DNA from: Hyphomicrobiales bacterium | GTDB taxonomy: Bacteria; Pseudomonadota; Alphaproteobacteria; Rhizobiales; JAJFHR01 | DNA length: 41,456 nucleotides | Assembly (NCBI GenBank): GCA_021775475.1 | Contig: JAJFHS010000047.1 | Span: 1 to 41,456, forward strand | Direction: 5' to 3' | Shown: positions 26,618-36,328 of the stretch, piece by piece | How the letters are laid out: each line of letters opens with the position of its first letter | Numbering within the stretch: the stretch's first letter is position 1 | The notes under the pieces: generated by a model | Told to the model about the DNA's origin: nothing | What the model saw: the letters and a program-made list of their open reading frames with translations, nothing else | The model's database searches: none | Made by a program: the position numbers and the translations under genes

Positions 26618-28122
26618 GTCTGCCTCGGCAGATGATTGTCAAACCATCGTTTTAATGGCTGCAGGCGTGCATGTTGCAAGTTGCGTTCAAGATAGATGCG
26701 CACGCGCGGCATATGGGCAAGATAGAGGGGCTTGTTATCACGGTCGGCGAGGCGGGCAAAAATGCCGAGAATTTTGGTTGCCCGCTGTGCGCCTAAAATA
26801 GCGTAGGCGAAATCAAAATCATCGCGATCATAGTCAGCATTGGTGCGCTCAAGTTGTTGCCAGTAATAGGCATAGAGTTGCGCCTCTTCCTGCGCTGTCA
26901 CATCGCGGCGCGCATCCTGTAACAAAGACATCAGATCATAGGCGGGCGCTCCCATTACCGTATCCTGATAATCGAGCAAGCCGACACGAGCGACGCCTTG
27001 GCGTTCCGGTAACCAGATCAGATTAGGCGAATGATAATCGCGCAGCGTCCAGATTTTTGGGCAATGTTCAAGATGTTGCCACAGGGGTTGCCACAATTCG
27101 AGGAATTCAGTGCGGTCATTGTCAGCGATCGCTTTTCCTTTGAGGCGCGGCCAATACCAGTCCGGCAACAATTCAATTTCAATTTGCAAAGCCGCCCGGT
27201 CATAGATGGGAATGATGTGATCACTCAGTTCGGGTGCGGGGTGCGGTGCGCTCAATCGTGTGGACATGTGTACCAGAACGTCAATGGCAGCTCGCATTGG
27301 TGTCGTCATGTCCTCACCGTTTGCGGCCATGTCGAAATAGACATTGGCACCAAGGTCTTCGAGCAGCAGGAAACCATCGTCGGGCTGGCTGGCAAATATC
27401 TGCGGCGGGCTCAGGTCCAGCGACTGCAGGCCCTTGGTCATAGTGATAAAAGGTTTTACCCCTTCGGCCAGATGGGCCAACGAGCTATATGATTTGCCGT
27501 CTCTAATGGCTGGCCCGTCGCTCCGGTGAGGCATGTCCATCAAGATACAATGGCGGGTTTTGTCATCAATGCGTTCGTAGCGGCGGTGAGAGGCATCACC
27601 TTGCAGAAACCGACGTCTGGCGCTGCCCCACCCGGCTTTTTGCAGGAATGCTGCGCTTGCGCGCCAGCGTTCAAGCTTTTGCTGCCACTGCCCGTGGCCT
27701 GTCAGGGTAAATTTTCGCGTATTTGGGGAAACATCGTCGATTGAGATCATCAAGCGATCGGTAAAATGATATTCTGCAATCCTGTCAGGCCATTCAACCA
27801 GAGCGATACCGTCAATGAGGGCATCGTCGAGCCCGAGCTCATCGACTTCTGACTTTTCAACAATACGATAAAGATCGAAATGGGAAGCCTTAAGGCGCAA
27901 ATCCCCATAGGTCTGCACCAGGGTAAAGGTCGGACTGGGGACTTCAAGATGCTGATTGCTGGCCAGGGTCTGTAAAAAAGCCCGCGCGAATACTGATTTT
28001 CCAGCACCCAGATCACCGGTAAGCCCGAAAAAATCTCCAACGCCCGCATAGTTTGACAGCTCTGCTGCCAACTGATGCGTTTCAGCTTCAGAATTGGTAA
28101 TCAATTCAACATCGTTGTTCAT
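26614..28122 (-). CDS. tsaE: Fusion of TsaE (tRNA t6A ATPase) and AmgK-like sugar kinase
   Basis: 502 residues with two domains. Residues ~1-150 are TsaE: Walker A TGDLGAGKSVFARAFLQ, then SPTFTLVQTYGDLRLKASHF and DLYRIVEKSEVDELGLDDAL. TsaE is the ATPase that resets the TsaBD complex during N6-threonylcarbamoyladenosine formation on tRNA. Residues ~165-500 are an aminoglycoside-phosphotransferase-fold kinase with LRDYHSPNLIW (catalytic loop) and VGLLDYQDTVMGAPAYDLMS (metal-binding Asp). It resembles AmgK, the anomeric MurNAc/GlcNAc kinase, and is followed by a MurU-like gene. The two activities have no direct metabolic link; the fusion is a known arrangement in this bacterial order. It starts 5 bases after the divL stop. 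Confidence 0.9.
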   Translation of the reverse strand: MNNDVELITNSEAETHQLAAELSNYAGVGDFFGLTGDLGAGKSVFARAFLQTLASNQHLEVPSPTFTLVQTYGDLRLKASHFDLYRIVEKSEVDELGLDDALIDGIALVEWPDRIAEYHFTDRLMISIDDVSPNTRKFTLTGHGQWQQKLERWRASAAFLQKAGWGSARRRFLQGDASHRRYERIDDKTRHCILMDMPHRSDGPAIRDGKSYSSLAHLAEGVKPFITMTKGLQSLDLSPPQIFASQPDDGFLLLEDLGANVYFDMAANGEDMTTPMRAAIDVLVHMSTRLSAPHPAPELSDHIIPIYDRAALQIEIELLPDWYWPRLKGKAIADNDRTEFLELWQPLWQHLEHCPKIWTLRDYHSPNLIWLPERQGVARVGLLDYQDTVMGAPAYDLMSLLQDARRDVTAQEEAQLYAYYWQQLERTNADYDRDDFDFAYAILGAQRATKILGIFARLADRDNKPLYLAHMPRVRIYLERNLQHARLQPLKRWFDNHLPRQT

Positions 28123-28127
28123 ATTCT

Positions 28128-30680
28128 TCAGGCCTGGGCCGCGTCAACTTCAGCTTCTTCAGGTCGTGCCAGTGGCAATATACATGTTATCCGGGTGCCG
28201 CGCCCGGGTATGGAGGCAAGAGAGACGGTGCCACCATGGAGCTCGGCAAAACTTTTGACAATGGACAGGCCGAGCCCGGCACCGCGCGTGTTGCCGCTGG
28301 AATTTTGTGTTTCAAAACAATCAAACATACGGGCCTGATCGACAGGTTCAATGCCGCGCCCGGTATCTGTCACGGTGAATTCGATGGTGCTTTCATTGCG
28401 CTTTGCTTTTAAAGATATAATGCCGCCGCGGGTGGTCGAGGCCAGTGAATTTGACAACAGGTTGAAAAGCATTTGTTTAATGCGTTTTTCATCGCCTTTA
28501 AAAGTGCCTGCATCACCGGGAATTGAAATCTGGAATTGCGCCCCGGCAGTATTGACCTGATCCCTGACCACACGTGCAACCGAGGTCATGATTGCACTGA
28601 CATCGATATCATCAATGTCCAGTTGCATGGTTCCCGCACCAATCGTTGCCAAATCGAGAATATCATCAATCAGGGCCAGCAACTCGTCGCTGGAAGAGCG
28701 AATGTCGTTGGCGTATCCCAGTTGTTTTTGTGACAATTCACCGGCAATACCCATTGCCAGACTTTCAGAAAATCCGATGATTGTGGTGAGCGGTGTGCGC
28801 AGCTGATAAGAAACATGAGAGATGAATTCGGATTTTAGCTTGTCAGCTGCCATCAATGCTTCGTTGCGCTCGATCAGCATTCTTTCTATGGCTGCCGTAT
28901 TGGTTATGTCATCGTAGACGAGGAGTGTGGCACCATCGGGCAAGGGCACTGTGGTAAAGCTTAAAATGGTGTTGTCGCGGCGCTCAAGGCGACCCTGAAG
29001 TGAGCGCCTTTGTTCCCTTATTCCGGTGACGGCGAGTTTGAGTTCTTTCCACACCATTTCATCATTGTGGGCGACCTTGCACCAGCTGATGACTTCGTCT
29101 ATGTGCGGATTGGCTTCGAGGAGCTTGGGCGAAAGTTTCCAGATGCGGGCATAGGCCGGATTGAATAATATGAGATTGCCATCCGAGCCAAAAAGCGCTG
29201 CCGCCTCCTGCAGATTGTCCAGGGTGGCGCGCTGGACGTTCATCATCTCTTTATGGCGGCTTACCAGGCTGAGAGATTCGGTTTTATCTTCGTAAAAGTA
29301 AGTAACACCACCGGTTTTCTGGCACTCCACGGTAACTTGAATGCTGCGGCCATCGGGTAAATGCCACAAATCTGTATGACGCACCCCGGCGGCATTTTTT
29401 TTAAGCCATCCCGACTGCCAGTCGCGGTAATTGACGCGCTCTTCAAGACAACGATTATCACGTAACCGATCAAGAACGCTTGCATCAGTGGGACCGGACG
29501 ACAGAAATTCGGCATCGATGTCCCAAAGTCTGGAAAAAGCTTCATTGGTAAAGATAAGTTTTTTACCAGCGTCGAACTGGGCAACGGCGATGGGTAGATT
29601 TTCCAGCAAATGATTTCGCATATCCTGCGCTGTCGGGTTTTGTCCAAGTTGCGTTTTACCCTCACCGTTTTCAACGGCAAACCCGATAAAATCATTGCCC
29701 AAAACACGCTCGCAAACATCATAGAGGAATTCCCGCCCTCCCACCTCAATGCTGCATACATCCTTAAAGTCTCCGCCCTCGCTGTGTATTTTTGATGCAC
29801 GAAGCCGCTGGGCTGGAGGCAATAGCTCCAGCTGTTGTTTGATAACTTGGTGTAGATTGTCACCCTTTACTTTGGCAATATAGGCAGCGTTGGCCCATTG
29901 TAACCGGCCCAGCTGGTTGCGTAGCCAGACGGGCTGGGGGAGAGCATTGAGAAGCGCTGCGAATTTTTCCGTATCATGTTGTAGTTTGATAAAGGCATCT
30001 TCGCGAGCCCCAAGTTTTATCTGGCGCTCGGATGGCGGTTTGAGCCAGAGTGTTGCCTGCCCACCGGCAATGCAGCCATCAGCCTCCAGCTGTTTTTTGG
30101 ATTTGGTTGTGATGATTATGTTGAAGGCCTTGCCGCTCACTCTCAGTGTGGAAATTTTTTCACCGAGACCAAATGAGGAGGCAGGATCAAGCCAGTTTGA
30201 GAAATCAGCGCGGTCTTCCAGGGCTTCCGGTACGACATAATCATTTGTCAATGTGCCGAAAACCCGTGGGCTGGCGGTCTCCTGTTTGTCCCAGACAAAC
30301 AACAGGCTTACACCTGAGGTCAGGATTGTGGTGACACCGTCAAGTTCATTTTGCATGACGTCGATTTTTGCCAACGCCTGACGGACGTCACGCCGGGCTG
30401 AAAACCGGGAAAAAACCAGCCATGAAATACCAGCAAATACAGCAAGAAATACAAAAATCACCGCACTAAAACCCCAGATGCCTCCAATTGACGGCATGAA
30501 CCCGAGGGTTGGTAAAAGAGCTAGTCCCTCGCCTATCCACTGGCTGAGTTTTTTAAAAAAATTCAGATAAAATGGCACTGTTTCGGTGGTATCAACGGTG
30601 GCTGAGGCCACACTAATGCTGCGGGTAAAAACCCCGACAAATAAGACGGCCAGTATGGCATTCTTGTGCAGTTGACACAT
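28128..30680 (-). CDS. divL: DivL-type PAS/histidine-kinase-like cell-cycle protein
   Basis: 850 residues. A hydrophobic N-terminus (8-27) and a membrane segment (about 68-90) are followed by several PAS regions (about 230-600). The dimerisation helix reads EFISHVSYQLRTPLTTIIGF: the position of the phospho-accepting histidine is Tyr625 (codon TAT at 28808-28806). This is the hallmark of DivL, the unorthodox kinase that binds DivK~P and controls CckA and so CtrA activity. The ATPase domain is intact-looking (NLLSNSLAST, DTGRGI, GAGLGLS). Position before tsaE also fits divL in this order of bacteria. It is the first gene of the operon reaching addA; no clear CtrA-type site was seen upstream. 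Confidence 0.85.
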   Translation of the reverse strand: MCQLHKNAILAVLFVGVFTRSISVASATVDTTETVPFYLNFFKKLSQWIGEGLALLPTLGFMPSIGGIWGFSAVIFVFLAVFAGISWLVFSRFSARRDVRQALAKIDVMQNELDGVTTILTSGVSLLFVWDKQETASPRVFGTLTNDYVVPEALEDRADFSNWLDPASSFGLGEKISTLRVSGKAFNIIITTKSKKQLEADGCIAGGQATLWLKPPSERQIKLGAREDAFIKLQHDTEKFAALLNALPQPVWLRNQLGRLQWANAAYIAKVKGDNLHQVIKQQLELLPPAQRLRASKIHSEGGDFKDVCSIEVGGREFLYDVCERVLGNDFIGFAVENGEGKTQLGQNPTAQDMRNHLLENLPIAVAQFDAGKKLIFTNEAFSRLWDIDAEFLSSGPTDASVLDRLRDNRCLEERVNYRDWQSGWLKKNAAGVRHTDLWHLPDGRSIQVTVECQKTGGVTYFYEDKTESLSLVSRHKEMMNVQRATLDNLQEAAALFGSDGNLILFNPAYARIWKLSPKLLEANPHIDEVISWCKVAHNDEMVWKELKLAVTGIREQRRSLQGRLERRDNTILSFTTVPLPDGATLLVYDDITNTAAIERMLIERNEALMAADKLKSEFISHVSYQLRTPLTTIIGFSESLAMGIAGELSQKQLGYANDIRSSSDELLALIDDILDLATIGAGTMQLDIDDIDVSAIMTSVARVVRDQVNTAGAQFQISIPGDAGTFKGDEKRIKQMLFNLLSNSLASTTRGGIISLKAKRNESTIEFTVTDTGRGIEPVDQARMFDCFETQNSSGNTRGAGLGLSIVKSFAELHGGTVSLASIPGRGTRITCILPLARPEEAEVDAAQA

Positions 30681-30865
30681 TTAACATCCGGCCTGTGAAC
30701 ATTCTGTTACAGGCTCTCCCCAAGACTAGTGCCACCGAGGGTAATGAGGTTACAAATTACCTAAACAGATCAAAAACGAATCACCACGGGCGGCTGATTC
30801 ATTTTGGTATACATGCAAATTTCACAAAGGCCCACACTGTTCAGTATTTTTAAAGCGATATATGT

Positions 30866-30894
30866 AAAAAGGGCACCTGGTTGTGGTGCCCTTT
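30866..30894 (-). terminator. Intrinsic terminator of ahcY
   Basis: On the minus strand AAAGGGCACC (30894-30885) and GGTGCCCTTT (30877-30868) form a 10-bp stem around a 7-base loop, followed by T residues. It lies about 33 bases after the ahcY stop and before divL. Confidence 0.88.
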
Positions 30895-30926
30895 GATTTT
30901 TGTGTCTGTTCGGAAATCAACAATAT

Positions 30927-32222
30927 CTAGTAACGATAATGCTCCAGTTTATATGGTCCGTTCTGGGGAATACCCAGGTATTCTGATTGCTCATCGGTGA
31001 GAGTTGTCAGTTGAACCCCCAAACGACCGAGGTGAAGTCTGGCTACTTTTTCATCCAGATGTTTGGGCAGCACATATACCTGATTTTCATAAGTTTCATG
31101 ATTTTCCCAAAGCTCGATCTGAGCCAGCACCTGGTTGGTAAATGACGCGCTCATAACAAAGCTCGGGTGACCGGTGGCACAGCCAAGATTTACCAGACGG
31201 CCTTCAGCCAAAAGAATGATGCGCTTGCCATCGGAAAACTCAATCTCATCAACCTGAGGCTTGACATTTTCCCACTTGAAATTGCGCAGGCCAGCGACCT
31301 GAATTTCTGAATCGAAATGGCCGATATTGCAGACAATCGCCCGGTCCTTCATATTGCGCATATGCTCCAGAGTAATAACATCCTTGTTGCCGGTTGCAGT
31401 TACGAATATATCGCCGTGCGCTGCGGCATCATCCATGCGCACCACTTCGTAGCCCTGCATGGCGGCCTGCAATGCACAAATTGGGTCAATCTCGGTCACC
31501 AAAACGCGCGCGCCTTGTGAACGCAGGCTTTCAGCCGAGCCTTTACCAACATCGCCAAATCCGCAAACAACGGCAATTTTACCGGCAATCATCACGTCAG
31601 TTGCACGCTTGATACCGTCAACCAGGCTTTCGCGGCAGCCGTAAAGATTGTCAAACTTGGATTTGGTAACACTGTCATTGACGTTAATGGCAGGCATTTT
31701 GAGAGTGCCGTCCTTTGCCATGTCATAAAGACGCAAAACACCTGTGGTGGTTTCTTCGGAAACGCCGACGATGTCTTTAATCATGTGCGGGTAATCATCA
31801 TGCACCATTTTGGTGAGATCACCGCCATCATCGAGCAAGATATTGCTGTGCCAGTCCTTGTCACCGCTGATGGACTGGTGAATGCACCATTCAAACTCTT
31901 CTTCTGTTTCGCCCTTCCAGGCAAAAACCGGAATGCCGGCAGCGGCAATGGCAGCGGCAGCGTGATCCTGGGTTGAGAAAATATTGCATGATGACCATCT
32001 AACTTCAGCGCCCAGGGCGGTCAGCGTTTCTATCAAAACAGCGGTTTGAATTGTCATATGCAAACAACCGATGACGCGCGCGCCTTTTAGCGGCTGGCTT
32101 GCGCCAAATTCCTCACGCAAAGCCATCAGACCCGGCATTTCTGTTTCAGCAATGGTTATTTCCTTGCGGCCCCATTCGGCCAGAGAAATATCAGCAACTT
32201 TATAATCGGTGAATTGGCTCAT
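30927..32222 (-). CDS. ahcY: Adenosylhomocysteinase (S-adenosylhomocysteine hydrolase)
   Basis: 431 residues. It splits S-adenosylhomocysteine into adenosine and homocysteine in the activated methyl cycle, using tightly bound NAD. The substrate-domain residues [20 protein letters not shown] and [14 protein letters not shown], the NAD-binding loop [19 protein letters not shown] (near residue 220) and the C-terminal EHYRY are all canonical. AGGAT precedes the ATG. Terminators lie on both sides, so it is a single-gene unit in the usual place after the HPr gene. The 172-base leader was checked for the SAH-riboswitch core and nothing matching was seen. Confidence 0.97.
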   Translation of the reverse strand: MSQFTDYKVADISLAEWGRKEITIAETEMPGLMALREEFGASQPLKGARVIGCLHMTIQTAVLIETLTALGAEVRWSSCNIFSTQDHAAAAIAAAGIPVFAWKGETEEEFEWCIHQSISGDKDWHSNILLDDGGDLTKMVHDDYPHMIKDIVGVSEETTTGVLRLYDMAKDGTLKMPAINVNDSVTKSKFDNLYGCRESLVDGIKRATDVMIAGKIAVVCGFGDVGKGSAESLRSQGARVLVTEIDPICALQAAMQGYEVVRMDDAAAHGDIFVTATGNKDVITLEHMRNMKDRAIVCNIGHFDSEIQVAGLRNFKWENVKPQVDEIEFSDGKRIILLAEGRLVNLGCATGHPSFVMSASFTNQVLAQIELWENHETYENQVYVLPKHLDEKVARLHLGRLGVQLTTLTDEQSEYLGIPQNGPYKLEHYRY

Positions 32223-32295
32223 TCAATTTATCCTAAATGATCGGGCGCATTTGCCCATAGCGTACCAGAATATCCGGGTTCAGATACCCGCCTCA

Positions 32296-32320
32296 AAAAC
32301 CACTCTATAGCAGTGGTTTT
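32296..32320. terminator. Terminator-like hairpin between ptsH and ahcY
   Basis: AAAACCACT (32296-32304) and AGTGGTTTT (32312-32320) form a perfect 9-bp stem with a 7-base loop. On the minus strand the stem ends in TTTTT, so it should end the chvI-chvG-hprK-EIIA-HPr transcript before ahcY. Confidence 0.8.
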
Positions 32321-32394
32321 ACTCAACTGCAATAATCATATAAAGAAATCTTTATATATTATTATGTTTGGCTCAGGCGTGTTGGAAAAAGGGT

Positions 32395-32694
32395 TCAGTT
32401 TTCATCGAACTTTCCTTCCACAAGGAGTTGGATAGCCGCCAGAGCTTCGCTCGCCTGACGGCCTGAGCTTTCCACCAGTATTGTTGAACCGCGTGAAGCT
32501 GCAAGCATCATCAAGCCCATTATGGATGTGCCGATTACTGTCTGGCCATCGCGGCTGACTTTGATATCGGCATCAAAAACTTCAGCACATTTAACGAATT
32601 TGGCCGAGGCTCGGGCATGCAGGCCGCGTTCATTGGCAATAGTCAGTTCGCGCCGCAGCCAAATGGTTTCGGGCGCACCTTCTTCAATGTCCAT
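32395..32694 (-). CDS. ptsH: HPr phosphocarrier protein
   Basis: 99 residues. HPr carries phosphate from enzyme I to EIIA proteins. The active-site segment NERGLHARASAKFV gives phospho-His26, and GTSIMGLMMLAA gives the regulatory Ser57, the target of HPr kinase. An N-terminal extension of about 11 residues precedes the fold. It follows the EIIA(Man)-type gene and hprK, and no sugar permease (EIIB/C) is encoded here, so it belongs to a regulatory phosphorelay and not to sugar uptake. Confidence 0.95.
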   Translation of the reverse strand: MDIEEGAPETIWLRRELTIANERGLHARASAKFVKCAEVFDADIKVSRDGQTVIGTSIMGLMMLAASRGSTILVESSGRQASEALAAIQLLVEGKFDEN

Positions 32695-32722
32695 AGGTTA
32701 TATCAAAGACCTTTGGTATAAT

Positions 32723-33127
32723 TTATCCATCACCCTGAAGCAGCCTGCTGGCGGTATTGATATATTTGCGGCCGGCGTTTTGGGCATCATCGGCAGCTTC
32801 GCTTAAAGGTTTGTCCACACGCACGCTGGCGAGTTTTATCAGCATCGGCAAATTAAGGCCGGCAATGACTTCAACCATTTTATTATCGAGCAGGGAAATT
32901 GCCAGATTTGATGGAGTACCGCCGAACATATCGGTCAACAGAATAACGCCATCGCCGCTGTCGGCTTTTGCAACGGCGGTGACAATATCAGCGCGGCGCT
33001 GATCCATATCATCATCAGCGCCGATAGATATGACGCCAATCTGCTCCTGCGGCCCGACAATATGTTCCATGGCCGCAAGAAATTCATCGGCCAAACCGCC
33101 ATGTGTCACCAAAACAAGACCAATCAT
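32723..33127 (-). CDS. PTS EIIA component, mannose family
   Basis: 134 residues, a single EIIA(Man) domain. The phosphorylated histidine is His9 in MIGLVLVTHGGLADEFLAAM. LLTDMFGGTPSNLAISLL is the family's second conserved block. In alphaproteobacteria this lone EIIA works with HPr and HprK in a regulatory PTS that senses carbon and nitrogen state and affects the ChvG/ChvI-type system. No EIIB, C or D partner is present here. It sits between hprK (47 bases before) and ptsH (28 bases after). Confidence 0.93.
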   Translation of the reverse strand: MIGLVLVTHGGLADEFLAAMEHIVGPQEQIGVISIGADDDMDQRRADIVTAVAKADSGDGVILLTDMFGGTPSNLAISLLDNKMVEVIAGLNLPMLIKLASVRVDKPLSEAADDAQNAGRKYINTASRLLQGDG

Positions 33128-33174
33128 TCAACACCTTTGCTCAAACTACTGAAAGCTGACTGCTGGAAAACAAG

Positions 33175-33681
33175 CTAGCGAATTACCATGGTATTTTCAA
33201 CAGTATTGCATCCCAAAAGCACACATACGCCTGCCCTGACAATTGCAGCGGCATTTGTATTATGATTTGGGATCTCAATCATCGGAATGGCCTGCCCCAT
33301 GACGTCAATACCGGTTGCGGGAAAATCCGGTAATCGTTCTATTCTATCTTCTGGCCTGATTTGCACCACAAGTCCAACGGGGTAACGCGCCACATAGTCC
33401 ACCTGTACAATTCCAAGGCCGCGAATTTCCAGTAAACCGGTAATTGATTTTGGCGATCGGCCCAAAACCTGTGCAGTGGTGTTGTCGTACCACAGATAAA
33501 CCTGGTCATCTGCTATCAGTGTTGCGGTAAGGGCATGTTTGCCGATACCGCACCCGTCGCCATCAATCAGTGCCAAAGCCAGGGAGGACTTGCCGCTGCC
33601 GGGGGTGCCTAAAATAAGCACACCAAGCGCGCCGACTTTAACAAAAGTGCCATGCTTTAATTCAGATATTTCCGGGTCCAT
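33175..33681 (-). CDS. hprK: Short HPr kinase/phosphorylase
   Basis: 168 residues, the compact alphaproteobacterial form that lacks the N-terminal domain of Firmicutes HprK (about 310 residues). The P-loop GTPGSGKSSLALALI begins at residue 25. HALTATLIADDQVYLW is the following conserved block and LLEIRGLGIVQVDYVARYPV the HprK signature region. It phosphorylates HPr on the regulatory serine in response to metabolites. It starts 12 bases after chvG, in the operon that joins envelope/acid signalling to the PTS. Confidence 0.93.
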   Translation of the reverse strand: MDPEISELKHGTFVKVGALGVLILGTPGSGKSSLALALIDGDGCGIGKHALTATLIADDQVYLWYDNTTAQVLGRSPKSITGLLEIRGLGIVQVDYVARYPVGLVVQIRPEDRIERLPDFPATGIDVMGQAIPMIEIPNHNTNAAAIVRAGVCVLLGCNTVENTMVIR

Positions 33682-33693
33682 TTATGTCATGCC

Positions 33694-35478
33694 TTAACTG
33701 ACGACAGCATTAGCGGCTGGTAGTATGACATGAAAACTGGCTCCGGTAATATGCTGGTCAGCGTCGTTGCTGATTTTGTTTTCTGCCCATATCTGGCCTT
33801 GATGGGCTTCAATTATCTGTTTTGAAATGCTCAGGCCCAAGCCGGAATGTTTGCCAAAATCATCTACCCCTGGACGATCAGTGTGAAATCTGTCGAAAAT
33901 CTTGTCCAGATTTTGAGATTGAATGCCAGGGCCTTCATCTTCAATGACAATCTCAATCTTATCACCCTTTCTTCTGGCAATGACGGTGATGGTACCATTA
34001 TCGGGTGAAAACGATTGTGCGTTGTCGAGCAAATTGCGAATGACCTGACCCAGGCGAATACTCCGGCCTTCAACCTCATAGGCCGCCGGCCCCATTTCGG
34101 TTTCTTCAATATCGAGAAGAATTGCTCCGGTATTATTTGGCTTGGTATCCCTGGCGACCGCCACTACCGCCTTCAGTAACAAGGAGATATCAACCGGCTC
34201 CATTTCTTCGCGGGCTAATTCGGCGTCAAGTCGTGAAGCATCCGATATGTCGCTAATCAAGCGGTCGAGACGTTTAACATCATCTTCTATGATTTTTAAA
34301 AGACGCTGGCGCACGGCTTCATCGCGGGCGAGGGGAAGAGTTTCAGCGGCACTTCTGAGTGAGGTCAGAGGGTTTTTCAGCTCATGGGCAACGTCGGCGG
34401 CAAATCTTTCAATGGCGTCGATACGACCATAAAGAGCCTCGGTCATTTCGCGCAAAGACCCGGAGAGATACCCGATTTCATCGCGCCGGTCGGTCAAGTC
34501 AGGAATTTCGATACGCGCCTTGGTGCCACCGCGCCGCACCAGTTCGGCACCGCGCGCCAGACGCTTGACCGGTCCGGCAATCGTTCCGGCAAGCAAAAGC
34601 GACAATAAAACCGTAACACTGGCTGCGACCAGAAACACGCGAAAAATAGCACCGCGTTCCGCCCGCACTATACTGTCAATGTCTCCGCCTTCGGTTGACA
34701 GCACCAATGAGCCCAAAACGGCTCGATAACGCTGGATGGGAACGGCGACGGTGACAATCAACTCACCTTGTTCGTTGACACGCACCACACTGGCCTTGCT
34801 GCCAGCCAGAGCATTGATAACTTCGGGAAAGGCTCGACCATTGTGACCGCCCAGCTCACGCTGCACCGGCAAATCGCTTGAGAAAATCCAGCGGGTCAAG
34901 GTGGTCCACAATTCTTTTATGGTAACGGCAAAAGTTTTTTCTGTTTCAACATCGGGAGGAGCCAGAGGAAACCTTAAAATACTGCCGCGGTTGCGCAGGT
35001 TGAGAGTGTCGACAATGAGCACGCCGTCGCGGTCATAAATACGCGCACGGGTTTTGGTTGGAACAATCAGACGTTCGAGAATAGGGGCGGCGCGTTCGGG
35101 ATTAATCGGAAATTCAAGGCCGTTTATATCATCTTCTTCCGGTGAAGCTGCATCGCCGGGCGGCAGTTCCTGGAAAAGAGTGGGATCAAATATTATCGCA
35201 TCGGTTTCGACGGTAGCGGTTCCTGCGATGGCCCCGGCGATAATTTCTCCCTGGACCAGCAGGCTTTGAACCTTGGTGTCGATCAGGCCAGCGCGAAACT
35301 GGTTAAGATACAGAATGCCGGAAACAAATAATACAAGACCGGCAAGGTTGAGTATAACGATGCGCCGCGTCAGAGACGAAAAGCCGAAAAGCGGTATTTT
35401 CCTTCTGATGCGATTGCCCGAGTGCTTCTTATTTTCTCGAGCTGGAGCATTAATGCGGGTATCTGTCTCCGCAACCAT
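33694..35478 (-). CDS. chvG: Sensor histidine kinase ChvG (ExoS)
   Basis: 594 residues. A basic N-terminal tail is followed by membrane segment 1 (about 38-58), a periplasmic sensor region of about 215 residues, membrane segment 2 (about 278-301) and a HAMP linker. The phospho-acceptor is His365 in FAADVAHELKNPLTSLRSAA. The ATP-binding boxes NLLDNAQSFSP, EDEGPGI and GLGLS are intact. ChvG responds to acid and envelope signals and phosphorylates ChvI; in rhizobia the periplasmic protein ExoR inhibits it. It starts 6 bases after chvI ends. Confidence 0.95.
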   Translation of the reverse strand: MVAETDTRINAPARENKKHSGNRIRRKIPLFGFSSLTRRIVILNLAGLVLFVSGILYLNQFRAGLIDTKVQSLLVQGEIIAGAIAGTATVETDAIIFDPTLFQELPPGDAASPEEDDINGLEFPINPERAAPILERLIVPTKTRARIYDRDGVLIVDTLNLRNRGSILRFPLAPPDVETEKTFAVTIKELWTTLTRWIFSSDLPVQRELGGHNGRAFPEVINALAGSKASVVRVNEQGELIVTVAVPIQRYRAVLGSLVLSTEGGDIDSIVRAERGAIFRVFLVAASVTVLLSLLLAGTIAGPVKRLARGAELVRRGGTKARIEIPDLTDRRDEIGYLSGSLREMTEALYGRIDAIERFAADVAHELKNPLTSLRSAAETLPLARDEAVRQRLLKIIEDDVKRLDRLISDISDASRLDAELAREEMEPVDISLLLKAVVAVARDTKPNNTGAILLDIEETEMGPAAYEVEGRSIRLGQVIRNLLDNAQSFSPDNGTITVIARRKGDKIEIVIEDEGPGIQSQNLDKIFDRFHTDRPGVDDFGKHSGLGLSISKQIIEAHQGQIWAENKISNDADQHITGASFHVILPAANAVVS

Positions 35479-35484
35479 GAAACG

Positions 35485-36186
35485 CTACATACCTTCCTTG
35501 AAGCGATAACCAACACCATATAGTGTTTCGATCACATCAAAATCATCATCGATGGCCTTGAATTTTTTGCGCAACCGCTTGATATGGCTGTCGATGGTGC
35601 GGTCATCTACATAGACCTGATCTTCGTAGGCTGCATCCATCAAGGAATCGCGGCTTTTAACAATCCCCGGTCGCTGGGCCAATGCCTGAAGAATGAGGAA
35701 TTCCGTCACCGTCAGCACCACCGGTTTTTCAGCCCAGGTGCACGAGTGGCGTTCCGGGTCCATCACCAGCTTGCCACGCTCAATCGCCCCGGCTGCAGGT
35801 TCAACATTACCTGTGCTTTCGTGTGATTGAGACCGGCGTAAAATGGTTTTTACCCGCTCAACCAGCAGGCGCTGTGAAAACGGCTTGCGGATAAAATCAT
35901 CGGCACCCATCTTCAGGCCGAATAATTCATCAATTTCTTCGTCTTTGGAAGTTAGAAAGATAACCGGAATTTCGGAAGTCTGACGCATGCGCCGCAACAA
36001 CTCCATGCCGTCCATTCTGGGCATTTTAATATCGAGAATGGCTATATCTGGAGGGTTTTTTGAAAACCCTGCCAGAGCTGAGGTGCCATCAGTAAAGGTT
36101 TGTATCTGATATCCTTCCGCTTCGAGCGCAATACTCACCGAAGTGAGTATGTTCCTGTCATCATCAACGAGTGCAATTGTTGGCAT
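35485..36186 (-). CDS. chvI: Response regulator ChvI
   Basis: 233 residues, an OmpR/PhoB-type regulator. The receiver domain has the phospho-acceptor Asp52 ([12 protein letters not shown]), and the acidic pocket DDD at 8-10. The C-terminal winged helix ends with [20 protein letters not shown] and TLYGVGYRF. ChvI is the partner of ChvG and controls envelope, exopolysaccharide and central-carbon genes. It is the first gene of the chvI-chvG-hprK-EIIA-ptsH unit and is divergent from the hugZ-like gene, with pckA beyond. Confidence 0.96.
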   Translation of the reverse strand: MPTIALVDDDRNILTSVSIALEAEGYQIQTFTDGTSALAGFSKNPPDIAILDIKMPRMDGMELLRRMRQTSEIPVIFLTSKDEEIDELFGLKMGADDFIRKPFSQRLLVERVKTILRRSQSHESTGNVEPAAGAIERGKLVMDPERHSCTWAEKPVVLTVTEFLILQALAQRPGIVKSRDSLMDAAYEDQVYVDDRTIDSHIKRLRKKFKAIDDDFDVIETLYGVGYRFKEGM

Positions 36187-36328
36187 TGTATATCCAGTTG
36201 TTGTTGGGGCGGCACTTCCCTAGGTCGATATCATGGGCAAATTGTGGCGTTAATTCTAAGGTCTGTTGGTGGCAAATACCAGTAAAGCTGATAGAATGCC
36301 ACAAAATGTCAAAAACCGGAGATAATTA

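Noticed and set aside
28128..30680. Ordinary PAS-domain histidine kinase
   Set aside because: The H-box histidine is replaced by tyrosine in HVSYQLRTPL, which fits DivL.
32223..32394. SAH or SAM riboswitch upstream of ahcY
   Set aside because: The leader lacks the conserved core of the SAH riboswitch. Its hairpin with a T-tract is explained as the terminator of the preceding operon.
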